A stretch of 64,000 bases of DNA from Agrobacterium tumefaciens. Its GTDB lineage: Bacteria > Pseudomonadota > Alphaproteobacteria > Rhizobiales > Rhizobiaceae. The notes under the pieces were generated by a model. That model had not been told where the DNA came from. It ran no database searches and worked only from the letters and a program-made list of their open reading frames with translations. A program made the position numbers and the translations under genes. The stretch covers positions 372,001-436,000 of the forward strand of contig CP048486.1 of assembly GCA_025560025.1 (NCBI GenBank), read 5' to 3'. The first letter of the stretch is position 1. Every line of letters begins with the position of its first letter. Below, piece by piece: positions 28,032 to 36,180 of the stretch.

Positions 28032-30023
28032 ATGCATTTCGAAAAGACCAAAGACGGCTTCACGCTCGCCATCGGCGGCCGCACCATCCTGTCCCATTCG
28101 CCTGAGAACCCTGCCTTCTTCGCGGGTTCTGGCCGCGAGCGGATGGATATGTATCGCGGCAATTTCGATATCGAAGACTATGTCATCGAGCGAACCGCCC
28201 TGCGCCACGCCGAGTTGAATGGCGACAGCGTTACGCTGTCCTCCGCACCCGGACAGGCTCCACGCCTGCGCCTGACGCTGGACGGCAACGCCATCAGGCT
28301 GACGGCACTGGATGAAACCATCAACCGCCTGTGGCTGCGCATCGTCGCGGAAACGGATGAGCATGTCTGGGGCGGCGGCGAGCAGATGTCCTATTTCGAC
28401 ATGCGCGGCCGGCATTTCCCGCTCTGGACCTCCGAGCCGGGGGTCGGTCGCGACAAGACCACCGAAATCACCTTCAAATCCGATGTCAACGGCAAGGCAG
28501 GCGGTGATTATTACAACACCAACTATCCGCAGCCGACCTATCTATCGTCGCGCAGATATGCGCTGCATGTGGAAACGACCGCCTATTCCGTCTTCGATTT
28601 CCGTAACGGCGATTTCCACGAAATCGAGATATGGGCGATCCCCGAAAAAATCGAGCTTTTCACCGGCGCTAGTTTCACCGATATCGTCTCCGCCCTGTCG
28701 CTGCGCTTCGGGCGTCAGCCGGAGCTGCCGGACTGGGTCTATAATGGCGCGATCATCGGACTAAAGGACGGCGTCAACTCATTTGCCCGGCTGGAGAAAA
28801 TTCGCGCAGCCGGAACGAAGGTTTCCGGCCTGTGGTGCGAAGACTGGGTCGGCCTTCGCCAGACATCCTTCGGCGCACGCCTGTTCTGGGACTGGCAGGC
28901 CAATGAAACGCGCTATCCGCATCTACGCCAGAAGATCGCCGAGCTTGCAGATCAAGGCATCCGCTTTCTGGGTTACGTGAACCCCTATCTCTGCGTCGAC
29001 GGCCCAATCTTTCCGGTTGCCGAAGAAGCTGGCTATTTCGCCACCGGTGCGGACGGCAAGACGGCGCTGGTGGATTTCGGCGAATTCGATTGCGGCGTGG
29101 TCGACTTCACCAATCCGGCCGCCGCCGACTGGTTTGCTGAAGAGATCATAGGCAAAAATATGCTGGATTTCGGCCTTTCCGGCTGGATGGCGGATTTCGG
29201 CGAATATCTGCCGATCGACATCAACCTCTCCAACGGCATCGATGCCAAGTTGATGCACAATGCCTGGCCCACCCTCTGGGCCGAAGTCAATGCGAAGGGT
29301 GTCGAAAGTCGGGGCAAGACGGGCGAAGCACTGTTCTTCATGCGGGCGGGCTTTACCGGTGTACAGGCCCATTGCCCACTGATCTGGGGCGGTGACCAGT
29401 CGGTCGATTTTTCCCGCCATGACGGCCTCGTCACCGTCATCTGCGGTGCACTCTCCTCCGGCCTCATGGGCAATGCTTATCACCATTCCGATATTGGCGG
29501 TTACACCAGCCTGTTCGGCAATGTGAGAACCGCGGAACTCATCATGCGCTGGGCAGAAATGGCGGCCTTCACCCCCGTCATGCGCACGCATGAGGGCAAC
29601 CGCCCGCGCGATAACCTCCAGATCGATCAGGATGAGGCGGTTCTTGCCCATTTCGCCCGCATGACGAGGATTTATACAGCACTTGCTCCCTATCTGAAAT
29701 CGCTCTCCACCGAGGCGGCCAGGACCGGTCTGCCGGTGCAGCGGCCTCTCTTCCTGCATTTCGAGGATGACCGGCAGACCTACGCCATTCAGGACAGCTA
29801 TCTCTATGGAGCGGACCTGCTCGTCGCACCGGTCTGGAAAGCAGACGAAACGCAACGCAGGCTCCATCTTCCGGGCGATGTGGAATGGATTCACCTGTGG
29901 AGCGGCGCCGTTCATTCTGGCGGGCGCGAGATCACCGTGGAAGCACCGTTTGGCCAGCCGGCGGTCTTCTATCGCGCCGATAGCAGCCATCGTCAGCTAT
30001 TTGAACAGCTTCGCGCCATCTGA
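28032..30023 (+). CDS. smoI: SmoI: sulfoquinovosidase, glycoside hydrolase family 31
   Basis: 663 residues of the GH31 fold. The catalytic nucleophile is Asp388 in GWMADFGEYL and the general acid/base is Asp455 in IWGGDQSVDF. The spacing of 67 equals that of E. coli YihQ, and as I recall residue 455 is the acid/base studied in the Agrobacterium enzyme. The barrel segment SGLWCEDWVGLRQTSFGARL near residues 260-280 contributes the sulfonate-selective subsite in this clade. The protein lacks a signal peptide, so it acts in the cytoplasm, splitting imported sulfoquinovosyl glycerol into sulfoquinovose and glycerol. Confidence 0.94.
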   Translation: MHFEKTKDGFTLAIGGRTILSHSPENPAFFAGSGRERMDMYRGNFDIEDYVIERTALRHAELNGDSVTLSSAPGQAPRLRLTLDGNAIRLTALDETINRLWLRIVAETDEHVWGGGEQMSYFDMRGRHFPLWTSEPGVGRDKTTEITFKSDVNGKAGGDYYNTNYPQPTYLSSRRYALHVETTAYSVFDFRNGDFHEIEIWAIPEKIELFTGASFTDIVSALSLRFGRQPELPDWVYNGAIIGLKDGVNSFARLEKIRAAGTKVSGLWCEDWVGLRQTSFGARLFWDWQANETRYPHLRQKIAELADQGIRFLGYVNPYLCVDGPIFPVAEEAGYFATGADGKTALVDFGEFDCGVVDFTNPAAADWFAEEIIGKNMLDFGLSGWMADFGEYLPIDINLSNGIDAKLMHNAWPTLWAEVNAKGVESRGKTGEALFFMRAGFTGVQAHCPLIWGGDQSVDFSRHDGLVTVICGALSSGLMGNAYHHSDIGGYTSLFGNVRTAELIMRWAEMAAFTPVMRTHEGNRPRDNLQIDQDEAVLAHFARMTRIYTALAPYLKSLSTEAARTGLPVQRPLFLHFEDDRQTYAIQDSYLYGADLLVAPVWKADETQRRLHLPGDVEWIHLWSGAVHSGGREITVEAPFGQPAVFYRADSSHRQLFEQLRAI

Positions 30024-30049
30024 GCCGTTGACAGCCAGCTAAAAAAGCG

Positions 30050-30154
30050 ACAGTTTCCGACCCATTCCGAGGGGAGCACCGAACGGTGCTGAGATGGCGA
30101 TGAGCCGGACCCTTGAACCTGATCCGGGTCATGCCGGCGTAGGAACGGAACTGT
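30050..30154 (+). promoter_or_regulatory. TPP riboswitch (THI element)
   Basis: The conserved core is easy to see: GGGGAGC followed by GCTGAGA, then GACCCTTGAACCTGATC and the GCCGGCGTAGG block. The outer stem P1 forms between ACAGTTTCCG (30050-30059) and CGGAACTGT (30146-30154). A short hairpin GCGCC-GAGA-GGCGC follows directly at 30156-30169 and may be part of the expression platform. It should switch off the downstream importer and thiMED when thiamine pyrophosphate is abundant. Confidence 0.95.
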
Positions 30155-30225
30155 CGCGCCGAGAGGCGCTGCCCTTTCTCTTCTCCGCTTTGCCTGATCT
30201 CCGAGATTGTCACATCTGGAGACGA

Positions 30226-30276
30226 ATGATGATGCTGAAACCTTCCGCCCTTCGCACACGGTGCGTCTGCGTCTGA
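30226..30276 (+). CDS. Putative leader peptide MMMLKPSALRTRCVCV
   Basis: A 16-codon frame with its own Shine-Dalgarno (GGAGA, about 5 bp before the first of three in-frame ATG codons) lies between the TPP riboswitch and the permease gene. It ends RTRCVCV-stop, 10 bases before the permease ATG, so terminating ribosomes could reinitiate there. Two Cys codons at the C-terminus suggest a cysteine-responsive leader, which would tie thiamine precursor uptake to sulfur status. No family is assigned. It may instead be a chance frame, since it is very short. Confidence 0.4.
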   Translation: MMMLKPSALRTRCVCV

Positions 30277-30286
30277 GGTCCGGCTC

Positions 30287-31072
30287 ATGCGTGCCACCCA
30301 TGCGCTGAACGGTGTCGGCCTTCTGCTGGTTTTCTGGCAGGCGGGAACGTGGCTGTTTTCGCCGCCCCGCTATATCCTGCCATCGCCCGCCGATGTTGCC
30401 GGCGCTTTCTGGCGCCAGCCGGGCTTCCTGTTCGGGCAGGCACTGGTAACGCTTGGTGAAATGGCGCTCGGGCTTGCGGCGGGCATCGCCGCCGGCATTC
30501 TCGTCGCTTTCACGATTGCCGCCATCCCGCGCCTCGGCCGCCTTGTCTGGCCGATGGTGCTGGTGTTGCAGGCCTTTCCGGTCTTCGTGCTGGCCCCCAT
30601 CCTCGTCCTCTGGTTCGGTTTCGGCATGGCCTCGAAAGTGGTCATGACGGCGATCATCATCTTCTTCCCCGTTGCCTCCGCTTTCACTGACGGCCTCAAC
30701 CGCACCGATCGCGCCATCCTCGACGCCGCCTCGCTGACTGAAGCGAGCCACTGGCAGATCCTCACGAGGTTGCGCGTGCCGCTGGCGCTGCCATCGCTCA
30801 TTTCCGGCCTGAGGGTGGCGGCGCCGCTCGCCCCGCTTGGCGCCGTCATCGGCGAATGGGTGGGCGCATCGGCCGGGCTCGGGTTTGTGATGATCCAGTC
30901 CAATGCCCGCATGCAGACCGACACCATGTTCGCCGCGATGGTCATTCTCGCCATCATGGCGGTGCTGCTGCGGCTCATCGTCGACCGGGCGACCGCCAAT
31001 CTGGCCCCCTGGGCCAAGGAAACAGAACACACCATTCCTTTCAGATCTTTACGGAGACTTTCGGCACCATGA
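30287..31072 (+). CDS. thiX: ABC transporter permease for a thiamine precursor (ThiX-like)
   Basis: 261 residues, a BPD_transp_1 permease of the SsuC/TauC/ThiX group with about six helices. The EAA-type loop (about 140-160) reads RAILDAASLTEASHWQILTR; the final helix follows EWVGASAGLGFVMIQS. It lies under the TPP riboswitch and overlaps the binding-protein gene by 4 bases (ATGA). It should transport a pyrimidine thiamine precursor such as HMP or its formyl-aminomethyl degradation product. No partner ATPase (ThiZ) is in this operon. Confidence 0.85.
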   Translation: MRATHALNGVGLLLVFWQAGTWLFSPPRYILPSPADVAGAFWRQPGFLFGQALVTLGEMALGLAAGIAAGILVAFTIAAIPRLGRLVWPMVLVLQAFPVFVLAPILVLWFGFGMASKVVMTAIIIFFPVASAFTDGLNRTDRAILDAASLTEASHWQILTRLRVPLALPSLISGLRVAAPLAPLGAVIGEWVGASAGLGFVMIQSNARMQTDTMFAAMVILAIMAVLLRLIVDRATANLAPWAKETEHTIPFRSLRRLSAP

Positions 31073-32019
31073 AACGAACTCTTCTTTCCCTCGTCGTCGC
31101 GGCAGCAAGCGTGCTTTCACCGATGCAATCGCATGCGGCAGACAAGCTGACCGTGTTGCTCGAATGGTTCGTGAACCCCGATCATGCGCCGATGGTGATC
31201 GCCAAGGAACGCGGCCTGTTTGCCGATGCGGGGCTCGAGGTGGAACTGGTTCCGCCCGCAGACCCCTCCGCCGTGCCGCGTCTCGTCTCGGCGAAACAGG
31301 CCGATATCGGCGTGCACTACCAGCCGAACCTCTATCTCGATCACGATGCCGGTCTGCCGCTTGTGCGTTTCGGCACGCTGGTCGAAACCCCGCTCAACAC
31401 TGTCACCGTTCTGGCCGATGGCCCGATCAAGAGCCTAAAGGACCTGAAGGGCAAGAAGGTCGGCTTTTCCGTTTCCGGCTTCGAGGATGCCATGCTGAAA
31501 CGCATGCTGGAAAAGGACGGCCTGACGAAGGATGATGTCGAACTCATCAACGTCAATTTCTCGCTCTCGCCGTCGCTGATCGCCGGTAAGGTCGATGCAA
31601 CGCTCGGCGGCTTCCGCAATTTCGAGCTGACGCAGATGAAGCTCGAGGGACATGACGGCCGCTCCTTCTTCCCGGAGGAACACGGCGTGCCGGCCTATGA
31701 CGAGCTGATCTTCGTCACGCACCGCGATCTCGCAAAGGACAGCCGCCTGCCGCGTTTCCTCTCCGCCGTGGAACAGGCCGCAATCTTCATTACCAATCAT
31801 CCTCAGGAATCCTGGCAGCTTTTCATCAAGGCCTATCCGAATCTTGACGATGCGCTGAACAAGCAGGCTTTCTTCGACACGCTGCCGCGTTTCGCCAAAC
31901 GCCCGGCCGCACTCGACCGCGCGCGCTACGCCCGTTTCGGCGCTTTCATGCAGGAGATGCAGCTCATCAAGCAGGCGCCAGCGGCGGACGACATCGCCGT
32001 GGAGCTGCAGCAGCCATGA
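31069..32019 (+). CDS. thiY: NMT1/THI5-like substrate-binding protein (ThiY-like)
   Basis: 316 residues from ATG 31069 with a signal peptide (MKRTLLSLVVAAASVLSPMQ, cleaved near SHAADK). The mature N-terminus KLTVLLEWFVNPDHAPMVIAKERGLF is the hallmark of the NMT1/THI5/ThiY proteins that bind pyrimidine thiamine precursors; DLKGKKVGFSVSGFEDAML and GGFRNFELTQM follow in the two lobes. The gene overlaps the permease gene upstream and thiM downstream by 4 bases each. The TPP riboswitch supports the thiamine role over a sulfonate or nitrate role. Confidence 0.88.
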   Translation: MKRTLLSLVVAAASVLSPMQSHAADKLTVLLEWFVNPDHAPMVIAKERGLFADAGLEVELVPPADPSAVPRLVSAKQADIGVHYQPNLYLDHDAGLPLVRFGTLVETPLNTVTVLADGPIKSLKDLKGKKVGFSVSGFEDAMLKRMLEKDGLTKDDVELINVNFSLSPSLIAGKVDATLGGFRNFELTQMKLEGHDGRSFFPEEHGVPAYDELIFVTHRDLAKDSRLPRFLSAVEQAAIFITNHPQESWQLFIKAYPNLDDALNKQAFFDTLPRFAKRPAALDRARYARFGAFMQEMQLIKQAPAADDIAVELQQP

Positions 32020-32756
32020 CCACGACTTTTCCGACAGCGGCAAAGGCCGCCGAGATTCTGGAGCGGGTGCGGCAAACGCGCCCGCGCGTGCATTGCCTGA
32101 TGAACACCGTGGTGCAGAAATTCACCGCGGATGGCATCACTGTCGTTGGCGGTATTCCTTCCATGACCACCTCGCTCGAGGAAATCGAGAGCTTCGTCAC
32201 CAAGGCGGATGCGCTGACCGTCAATCTCGGCACACTGGATGCCGAGCGGCGCAAGGTCATCCGGCTGGCGATCGAAATCGCCAATGCATCCGGCAAGCCA
32301 TGGATCGTCGACCCCGTGCATTGCGATTATTCGCCGTCGCGGCTGGAATTCGCGCGCGAACTGATTGCACTTTCCCCGACGATCGTGCGTGGCAATCACG
32401 CCGAGATGAGCCTGATCGGCGATGTGCCTGGCGTGGTGAGGATCGAGACCGGGCCTGTGGATCATCTCGGTGACACGACCCGCAGCGTCAGGATCGTCAA
32501 CGGTCATCCGTGGATGGCGAAGGTGACCGGAACGGGGTGCCTTTCGGGCGGCGTCATCGCCGCCTTCATGGCGGTGGAAAAGGACGCACTGACGGCGGCC
32601 GCCTCCGCCCTTGCCGTCACCGGCGTTTCCGCCGAACTCGCAGCCAAGCACGCCAGAGGCCCCGGCACCTTCGAACCGGCGTTTCTGGATGCGCTTTCCG
32701 AAATTTCCGGTGAGGAGATCACAAATCACGCGAGGATAGAGCATGAACAAGGTTGA
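32016..32756 (+). CDS. thiM: Hydroxyethylthiazole kinase ThiM
   Basis: 246 residues, slightly short of the usual 260-270. The ribokinase-like ThiM signatures are present: VHCLMNTVVQKFTADGITVV near the N-terminus, WIVDPVHCDYS, IVRGNHAEMSLI and the catalytic anion-hole segment KVTGTGCLSGGVIAAF (about 169-184, with the catalytic Cys of GTGC). It phosphorylates 4-methyl-5-(2-hydroxyethyl)thiazole with ATP in thiazole salvage. It overlaps the upstream binding-protein gene by 4 bases and thiE by 14. Confidence 0.93.
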   Translation: MTTTFPTAAKAAEILERVRQTRPRVHCLMNTVVQKFTADGITVVGGIPSMTTSLEEIESFVTKADALTVNLGTLDAERRKVIRLAIEIANASGKPWIVDPVHCDYSPSRLEFARELIALSPTIVRGNHAEMSLIGDVPGVVRIETGPVDHLGDTTRSVRIVNGHPWMAKVTGTGCLSGGVIAAFMAVEKDALTAAASALAVTGVSAELAAKHARGPGTFEPAFLDALSEISGEEITNHARIEHEQG

Positions 32757-33405
32757 TTACCGCCTCAACGCGCTGGTCGATGCGAGCCTTGGCGATGTCG
32801 CGCCGCTGCCGGAGCTTGCTCTCGCCGCCGCGCTGAACGGCGCGACCATTCTGCAATATCGCGACAAGCACGGCTCGACGCGCGAGATGATCGAAAACGC
32901 CCGCGCCATTCATGAGGCCATCGCCGGCACCGGCGTACCGCTGGTCATCAACGACCGGGTGGATGTGGCGCTCGCCTCGGGCGCGGACGGGGTGCATCTT
33001 GGCGCCGACGACATGGACGCCAAAACCGCAAGGCGCATTCTCGGCGAAAAGGCGATCATCGGCCTCACCGTCAAGAACCGCCCCGATGCAGAACGGGCGG
33101 CCTCCATGCCCGTCGACTACGCCTGCATCGGCGGCGTGTTCGAAACCGTTTCCAAGGTCAATCCGGACAAGCCGGTGAGTATCGACGGTTTTACCACGCT
33201 GCGCGCCCTGCTGAAGGAGTGGAAGCCGCATATGCCGGTCGGCGCTATCGCCGGCATAGATCTTGCCCGCGTGCCTTCAGTCATTGCCGCCGGCGCGGAC
33301 GGCGTGGCGGTCATTTCCGCCATTTTCCGTGCGGGGGATATTGCCAGCGCAACCAAGGACTTCCGCTCCAAGATTGACGCGGCGCTGAAAGCGAGACAGC
33401 CATGA
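32743..33405 (+). CDS. thiE: Thiamine-phosphate synthase ThiE
   Basis: 220 residues, TIM barrel. Diagnostic segments: ATILQYRDKHGSTREMIENA (substrate-binding Q-x-R-x-K), VPLVINDRVDVALASGADGVHLGADDMD (the N-D-R-x-D-V-A and G-x-H-x-G-x-x-D motifs), YACIGGVFETVSK and GIDLARVPSVIAAGADGVAVISAI. It joins hydroxymethylpyrimidine diphosphate and thiazole phosphate into thiamine monophosphate. It starts 14 bases inside thiM and overlaps thiD by 4, so the three salvage enzymes are translated as one coupled unit. Confidence 0.95.
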   Translation: MNKVDYRLNALVDASLGDVAPLPELALAAALNGATILQYRDKHGSTREMIENARAIHEAIAGTGVPLVINDRVDVALASGADGVHLGADDMDAKTARRILGEKAIIGLTVKNRPDAERAASMPVDYACIGGVFETVSKVNPDKPVSIDGFTTLRALLKEWKPHMPVGAIAGIDLARVPSVIAAGADGVAVISAIFRAGDIASATKDFRSKIDAALKARQP

Positions 33406-34199
33406 CATCAATTGCATTGACCATTGCCGGTTCCGACAGCGGCGGCGGCGCGGGCATCCAGGCAGACATCAAGACCTTCTCCGCACTCGGCGCCTATGCC
33501 GCCAGCGTCATCACCGCCATCACCGCCCAGAACACCAAGGGCGTGACGGCGGTGGAGGATATTTCGGTCGACACCATTATCGCGCAGATGGATGCGGTAT
33601 TCTCCGATCTCGCCGTCGATGCGGTGAAGATCGGCATGGTCTCGCGGATCGAAACCATTGCCGCCATCGCGGAACGGCTTCGGCGGCAATCGCAGCCGGT
33701 GGTGCTGGACCCGGTCATGGTCGCGACCTCCGGTGACAGACTGCTGCATGAAGACGCCATCGAGACATTGCGGCGCGACTTGCTGCCGCTCGCCACCATC
33801 GTCACGCCGAACCTGCCGGAAGCGGCGCTGCTGACCGGGACTTCGATTGCGAAGACGGAGACAGAGATCGTCCGCCAGGCCGAGCTGATCCTGAAGGCGG
33901 GCGCGAAAGCCGTGCTCATCAAGGGCGGCCATGGCGACGGACCTGAGAGCACGGATTACCTGTTTGCGGATGGCGCCATGCAGGCGCTTTCCGCGGCACG
34001 GGTGGAGACGAAGAACGACCACGGCACCGGCTGCACATTGGCGGCGGCGATTACGGCTCATCTTGCAAAGGGTTGTGAGTTGCGAGAGGCGGTGGGGCTT
34101 TCGAAGGACTATCTGAATGGGGCGCTCGATGCCGGGCGGGGCCTTGCCGTTGGGCATGGGCGGGGGCCGGTGCATCATTTTTATCGGTGGTGGGGGTGA
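33402..34199 (+). CDS. thiD: Hydroxymethylpyrimidine (phosphate) kinase ThiD
   Basis: 265 residues of the ribokinase fold. AGSDSGGGAGIQADIKTFSALGAYAASVITAITAQNT near the N-terminus is the HMP-binding signature, VVLDPVMVATSGDRLL and IVTPNLPEAALLTG follow, and the catalytic segment is NDHGTGCTLAAAITAHLA. It performs both phosphorylations of hydroxymethylpyrimidine, providing the substrate of ThiE. Last gene of the riboswitch-controlled operon. Confidence 0.95.
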   Translation: MTSIALTIAGSDSGGGAGIQADIKTFSALGAYAASVITAITAQNTKGVTAVEDISVDTIIAQMDAVFSDLAVDAVKIGMVSRIETIAAIAERLRRQSQPVVLDPVMVATSGDRLLHEDAIETLRRDLLPLATIVTPNLPEAALLTGTSIAKTETEIVRQAELILKAGAKAVLIKGGHGDGPESTDYLFADGAMQALSAARVETKNDHGTGCTLAAAITAHLAKGCELREAVGLSKDYLNGALDAGRGLAVGHGRGPVHHFYRWWG

Positions 34200-34227
34200 C
34201 GACGAGAGGGCAGAGTTTGCCGCTTTA

Positions 34228-34402
34228 CCCCCCTCTGTCCTGCCGGACATCTCCCCCTCAAGGGGGGAGATCGACAAGTGGCTTACTCACCCCATTCCAG
34301 TAAGCCGCGGTATCGATATTGAGACGGTTACGAGGGAACGAGCGGGCGCTCCATCCGATCTCCCCCCTTGAGGGGGAGATGTCCGGCAGGACAGAGGGGG
34401 GG
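34228..34402. repeat. Long intergenic inverted repeat (rhizobial repeat element)
   Basis: A left arm (34228-34273) and right arm (34356-34402) of about 46 bp are near-perfect reverse complements, around an 82-bp centre. Each arm also contains its own small hairpin (CTCCCCCTCAAGGGGGGAG). The arm text (CTGTCCTGCCGGACATCTCC) is of a kind seen repeatedly between genes in Rhizobiales. It separates the convergent thiD and dadR-like genes, so a role in bidirectional termination is possible. There is no transposase gene. Confidence 0.8.
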
Positions 34403-34420
34403 TAGCCGCGAACTCCGACG

Positions 34421-34879
34421 CTACCTCGCCTTCGGCGTCGCCAACACATTCCGGATCGCAAAACTCGAATGAATGCGCGAAACCCCCGGCAGCTTCGACA
34501 GAATCTCCTTATGAATCCGCTCGAAATCCCCGGCACTTTCCGCCTCGCAGCGCAGGAAATAATCCGAACCGCCCGTCATCAGATAACATTCGCGGATTTC
34601 CGGATATCGTCGCACCGCATTTTCAAAACGGTTGAGAAAATCCTCCGTCTGGCGATCGAGCGTGATCTGCACGATAACCGAAATCACCTCGCCGCCAGCA
34701 AGGCCGCTCGTCAGCGCCGTGTAACCGCGAATGATCCCTTCCCGCTCGAGAATATCGACCCGGCGAAGGCAGGCGGATGCGGAAAGCCCGACTTCTGCTG
34801 CCAGCTTCGCATTGCTGATACGGGCATTGAGCCGAAGCAGGCGGATGATGTAGCGGTCGGTCGCATCGAGTGACGACAT
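34421..34879 (-). CDS. dadR: Lrp/AsnC-family regulator, probable DadR
   Basis: 152 residues from ATG 34879; a longer upstream frame crosses the divergent promoter and is rejected. The N-terminal helix-turn-helix (MSSLDATDRYIIRLLRLNAR, then SNAKLAAEVGLSASACLRRV) is followed by the AsnC/RAM effector domain (about 70-145: ISVIVQITLDR, REITL-like CYLMTGGSDYFLRCEAES). It is divergent from dadX-dadA, the usual arrangement of alanine catabolic operons controlled by DadR, an L-alanine-responsive activator. The symbol rests on this context. Confidence 0.85.
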   Translation of the reverse strand: MSSLDATDRYIIRLLRLNARISNAKLAAEVGLSASACLRRVDILEREGIIRGYTALTSGLAGGEVISVIVQITLDRQTEDFLNRFENAVRRYPEIRECYLMTGGSDYFLRCEAESAGDFERIHKEILSKLPGVSRIHSSFAIRNVLATPKAR

Positions 34880-34889
34880 AGAAGATTCC

Positions 34890-34936
34890 AATTGGCAAAA
34901 GAAAATTGCGTGGCTGCCAATTCTATCGCATTTTCT
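34890..34936. promoter_or_regulatory. Nested inverted repeats in the dadR-dadX divergent region
   Basis: AATTGGCA (34890-34897) is the exact reverse complement of TGCCAATT (34915-34922). AGAAAATTGCG (34900-34910) is the reverse complement of CGCATTTTCT (34927-34936) apart from one bulged base. They lie next to the dadR start, as expected for Lrp-family binding that wraps several sites. No protein-binding data can be inferred beyond that. Confidence 0.5.
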
Positions 34937-35006
34937 TCGAACAATCGCCAAGAAATTCGACAATCGTTGCAATACCCTCATGGGATAAAAATGAGGGTGA
35001 ACGACC

Positions 35007-36173
35007 ATGGACATGCAGATCAGCCGCCAGCAGGCCGCCGGTGGTGCAAGCGGCCATTTGACCATCGATCTCGGCGCATTGCGCGACAATTATCTGACCC
35101 TTGCGACCATGGCGCCCGCATCGCAGACGGCAGCGGTCGTGAAGGCCGATGCATATGGTCTCGGCGCCGATATCGTCTCACAGGTGCTGTTCGAGGCGGG
35201 TTGCCGCAATTTCTTCGTTGCCCATATCGATGAAGCGTTGGCGTTGCGACTGCGGCTTTCGGCAGAAGCGCGGATTTTCGTCCTTAACGGTCTTCAGCCC
35301 GGCAATGAGACCTCCTGCGCCGCCATGGCCATCAACCCGGTTCTGAATTCGCTGGAGCAGATCGCCCAATGGTCGGCCCACGCCAAAAAGCTTGGCAAGA
35401 CGCTGACCGCCGCCGTGCAGATCGATACCGGCATGTGCCGTCTCGGCCTTTCCCCTGAAGAGCTTGAAATCCTCGCCTCCCGGCCGCAATTGCTGGATGG
35501 TATCGACATTGCCTTCGTCATGAGCCACCTCGCCTGCGCCGATGAACCGGACCATGCCGCCAATGTCGTGCAGCTTGCGGTGATGCGCAAAGCCGCCATT
35601 GCCTTTCCTGAAGCGCCCGTCTGCTTTTCGAATTCCGGCGGCATCTTTCTGGGCAATGATTACCACAACCACCTGCTGCGCCCCGGCATCGCACTTTATG
35701 GCGGCGCGCCCTCCGTTACACGCCCCAACCCGATGAAGCCGGTCGTTCGCCTCGATCTCGCCGTCATCCAGACCCGCACCGTTCCAGCCGGTTCGCTGGT
35801 CGGTTACGGCGGCTCCTTCGAAGCGGCCGGGCCCACGCGTCTGGCAACCATCGCCGCCGGTTACGCTGACGGCCTGCCGCGCTCGCTCAGCAATCGCGGC
35901 GCGGCATGGTATAACGGCGTCCGCCTGCCGATTGCGGGCCGCGTTTCGATGGACAGCATCATTCTCGATATATCCGCCCTGCCCGAGGGAACATTGACCC
36001 AGGGCAGCCTTGTGCAGATGATCGGGCCTGAGCAGACGCTGGAAGACATTGCCGAGGATGCCGGCACGATCGCCTATGAAATCTTGACCGGCCTCGGACG
36101 CCGTTATCGCCGTAGTTATATTCAGCCGGGAGAAACCCCGGCAGCCGCTTCAACATCAGTCAATCACAAGTGA
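35007..36173 (+). CDS. dadX: Catabolic alanine racemase DadX
   Basis: 388 residues of the fold-type III PLP racemases. The PLP lysine lies in [14 protein letters not shown] (Lys near residue 47), the second catalytic base Tyr in LVGYGGSF (about residue 269), and [18 protein letters not shown] and [13 protein letters not shown] are all canonical. ATG 35007 has GAGGG upstream. It converts L-alanine to D-alanine for oxidation by the DadA encoded 7 bases downstream. It could also supply D-alanine for the cell wall if expressed basally. Confidence 0.93.
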   Translation: MDMQISRQQAAGGASGHLTIDLGALRDNYLTLATMAPASQTAAVVKADAYGLGADIVSQVLFEAGCRNFFVAHIDEALALRLRLSAEARIFVLNGLQPGNETSCAAMAINPVLNSLEQIAQWSAHAKKLGKTLTAAVQIDTGMCRLGLSPEELEILASRPQLLDGIDIAFVMSHLACADEPDHAANVVQLAVMRKAAIAFPEAPVCFSNSGGIFLGNDYHNHLLRPGIALYGGAPSVTRPNPMKPVVRLDLAVIQTRTVPAGSLVGYGGSFEAAGPTRLATIAAGYADGLPRSLSNRGAAWYNGVRLPIAGRVSMDSIILDISALPEGTLTQGSLVQMIGPEQTLEDIAEDAGTIAYEILTGLGRRYRRSYIQPGETPAAASTSVNHK

Positions 36174-36180
36174 GACGATC

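Noticed and set aside
34880..35089. 70-codon N-terminal extension of the Lrp-family regulator.
   Set aside because: It crosses the divergent dadR-dadX promoter and the start of dadX; the ATG at 34879 gives the normal family length.
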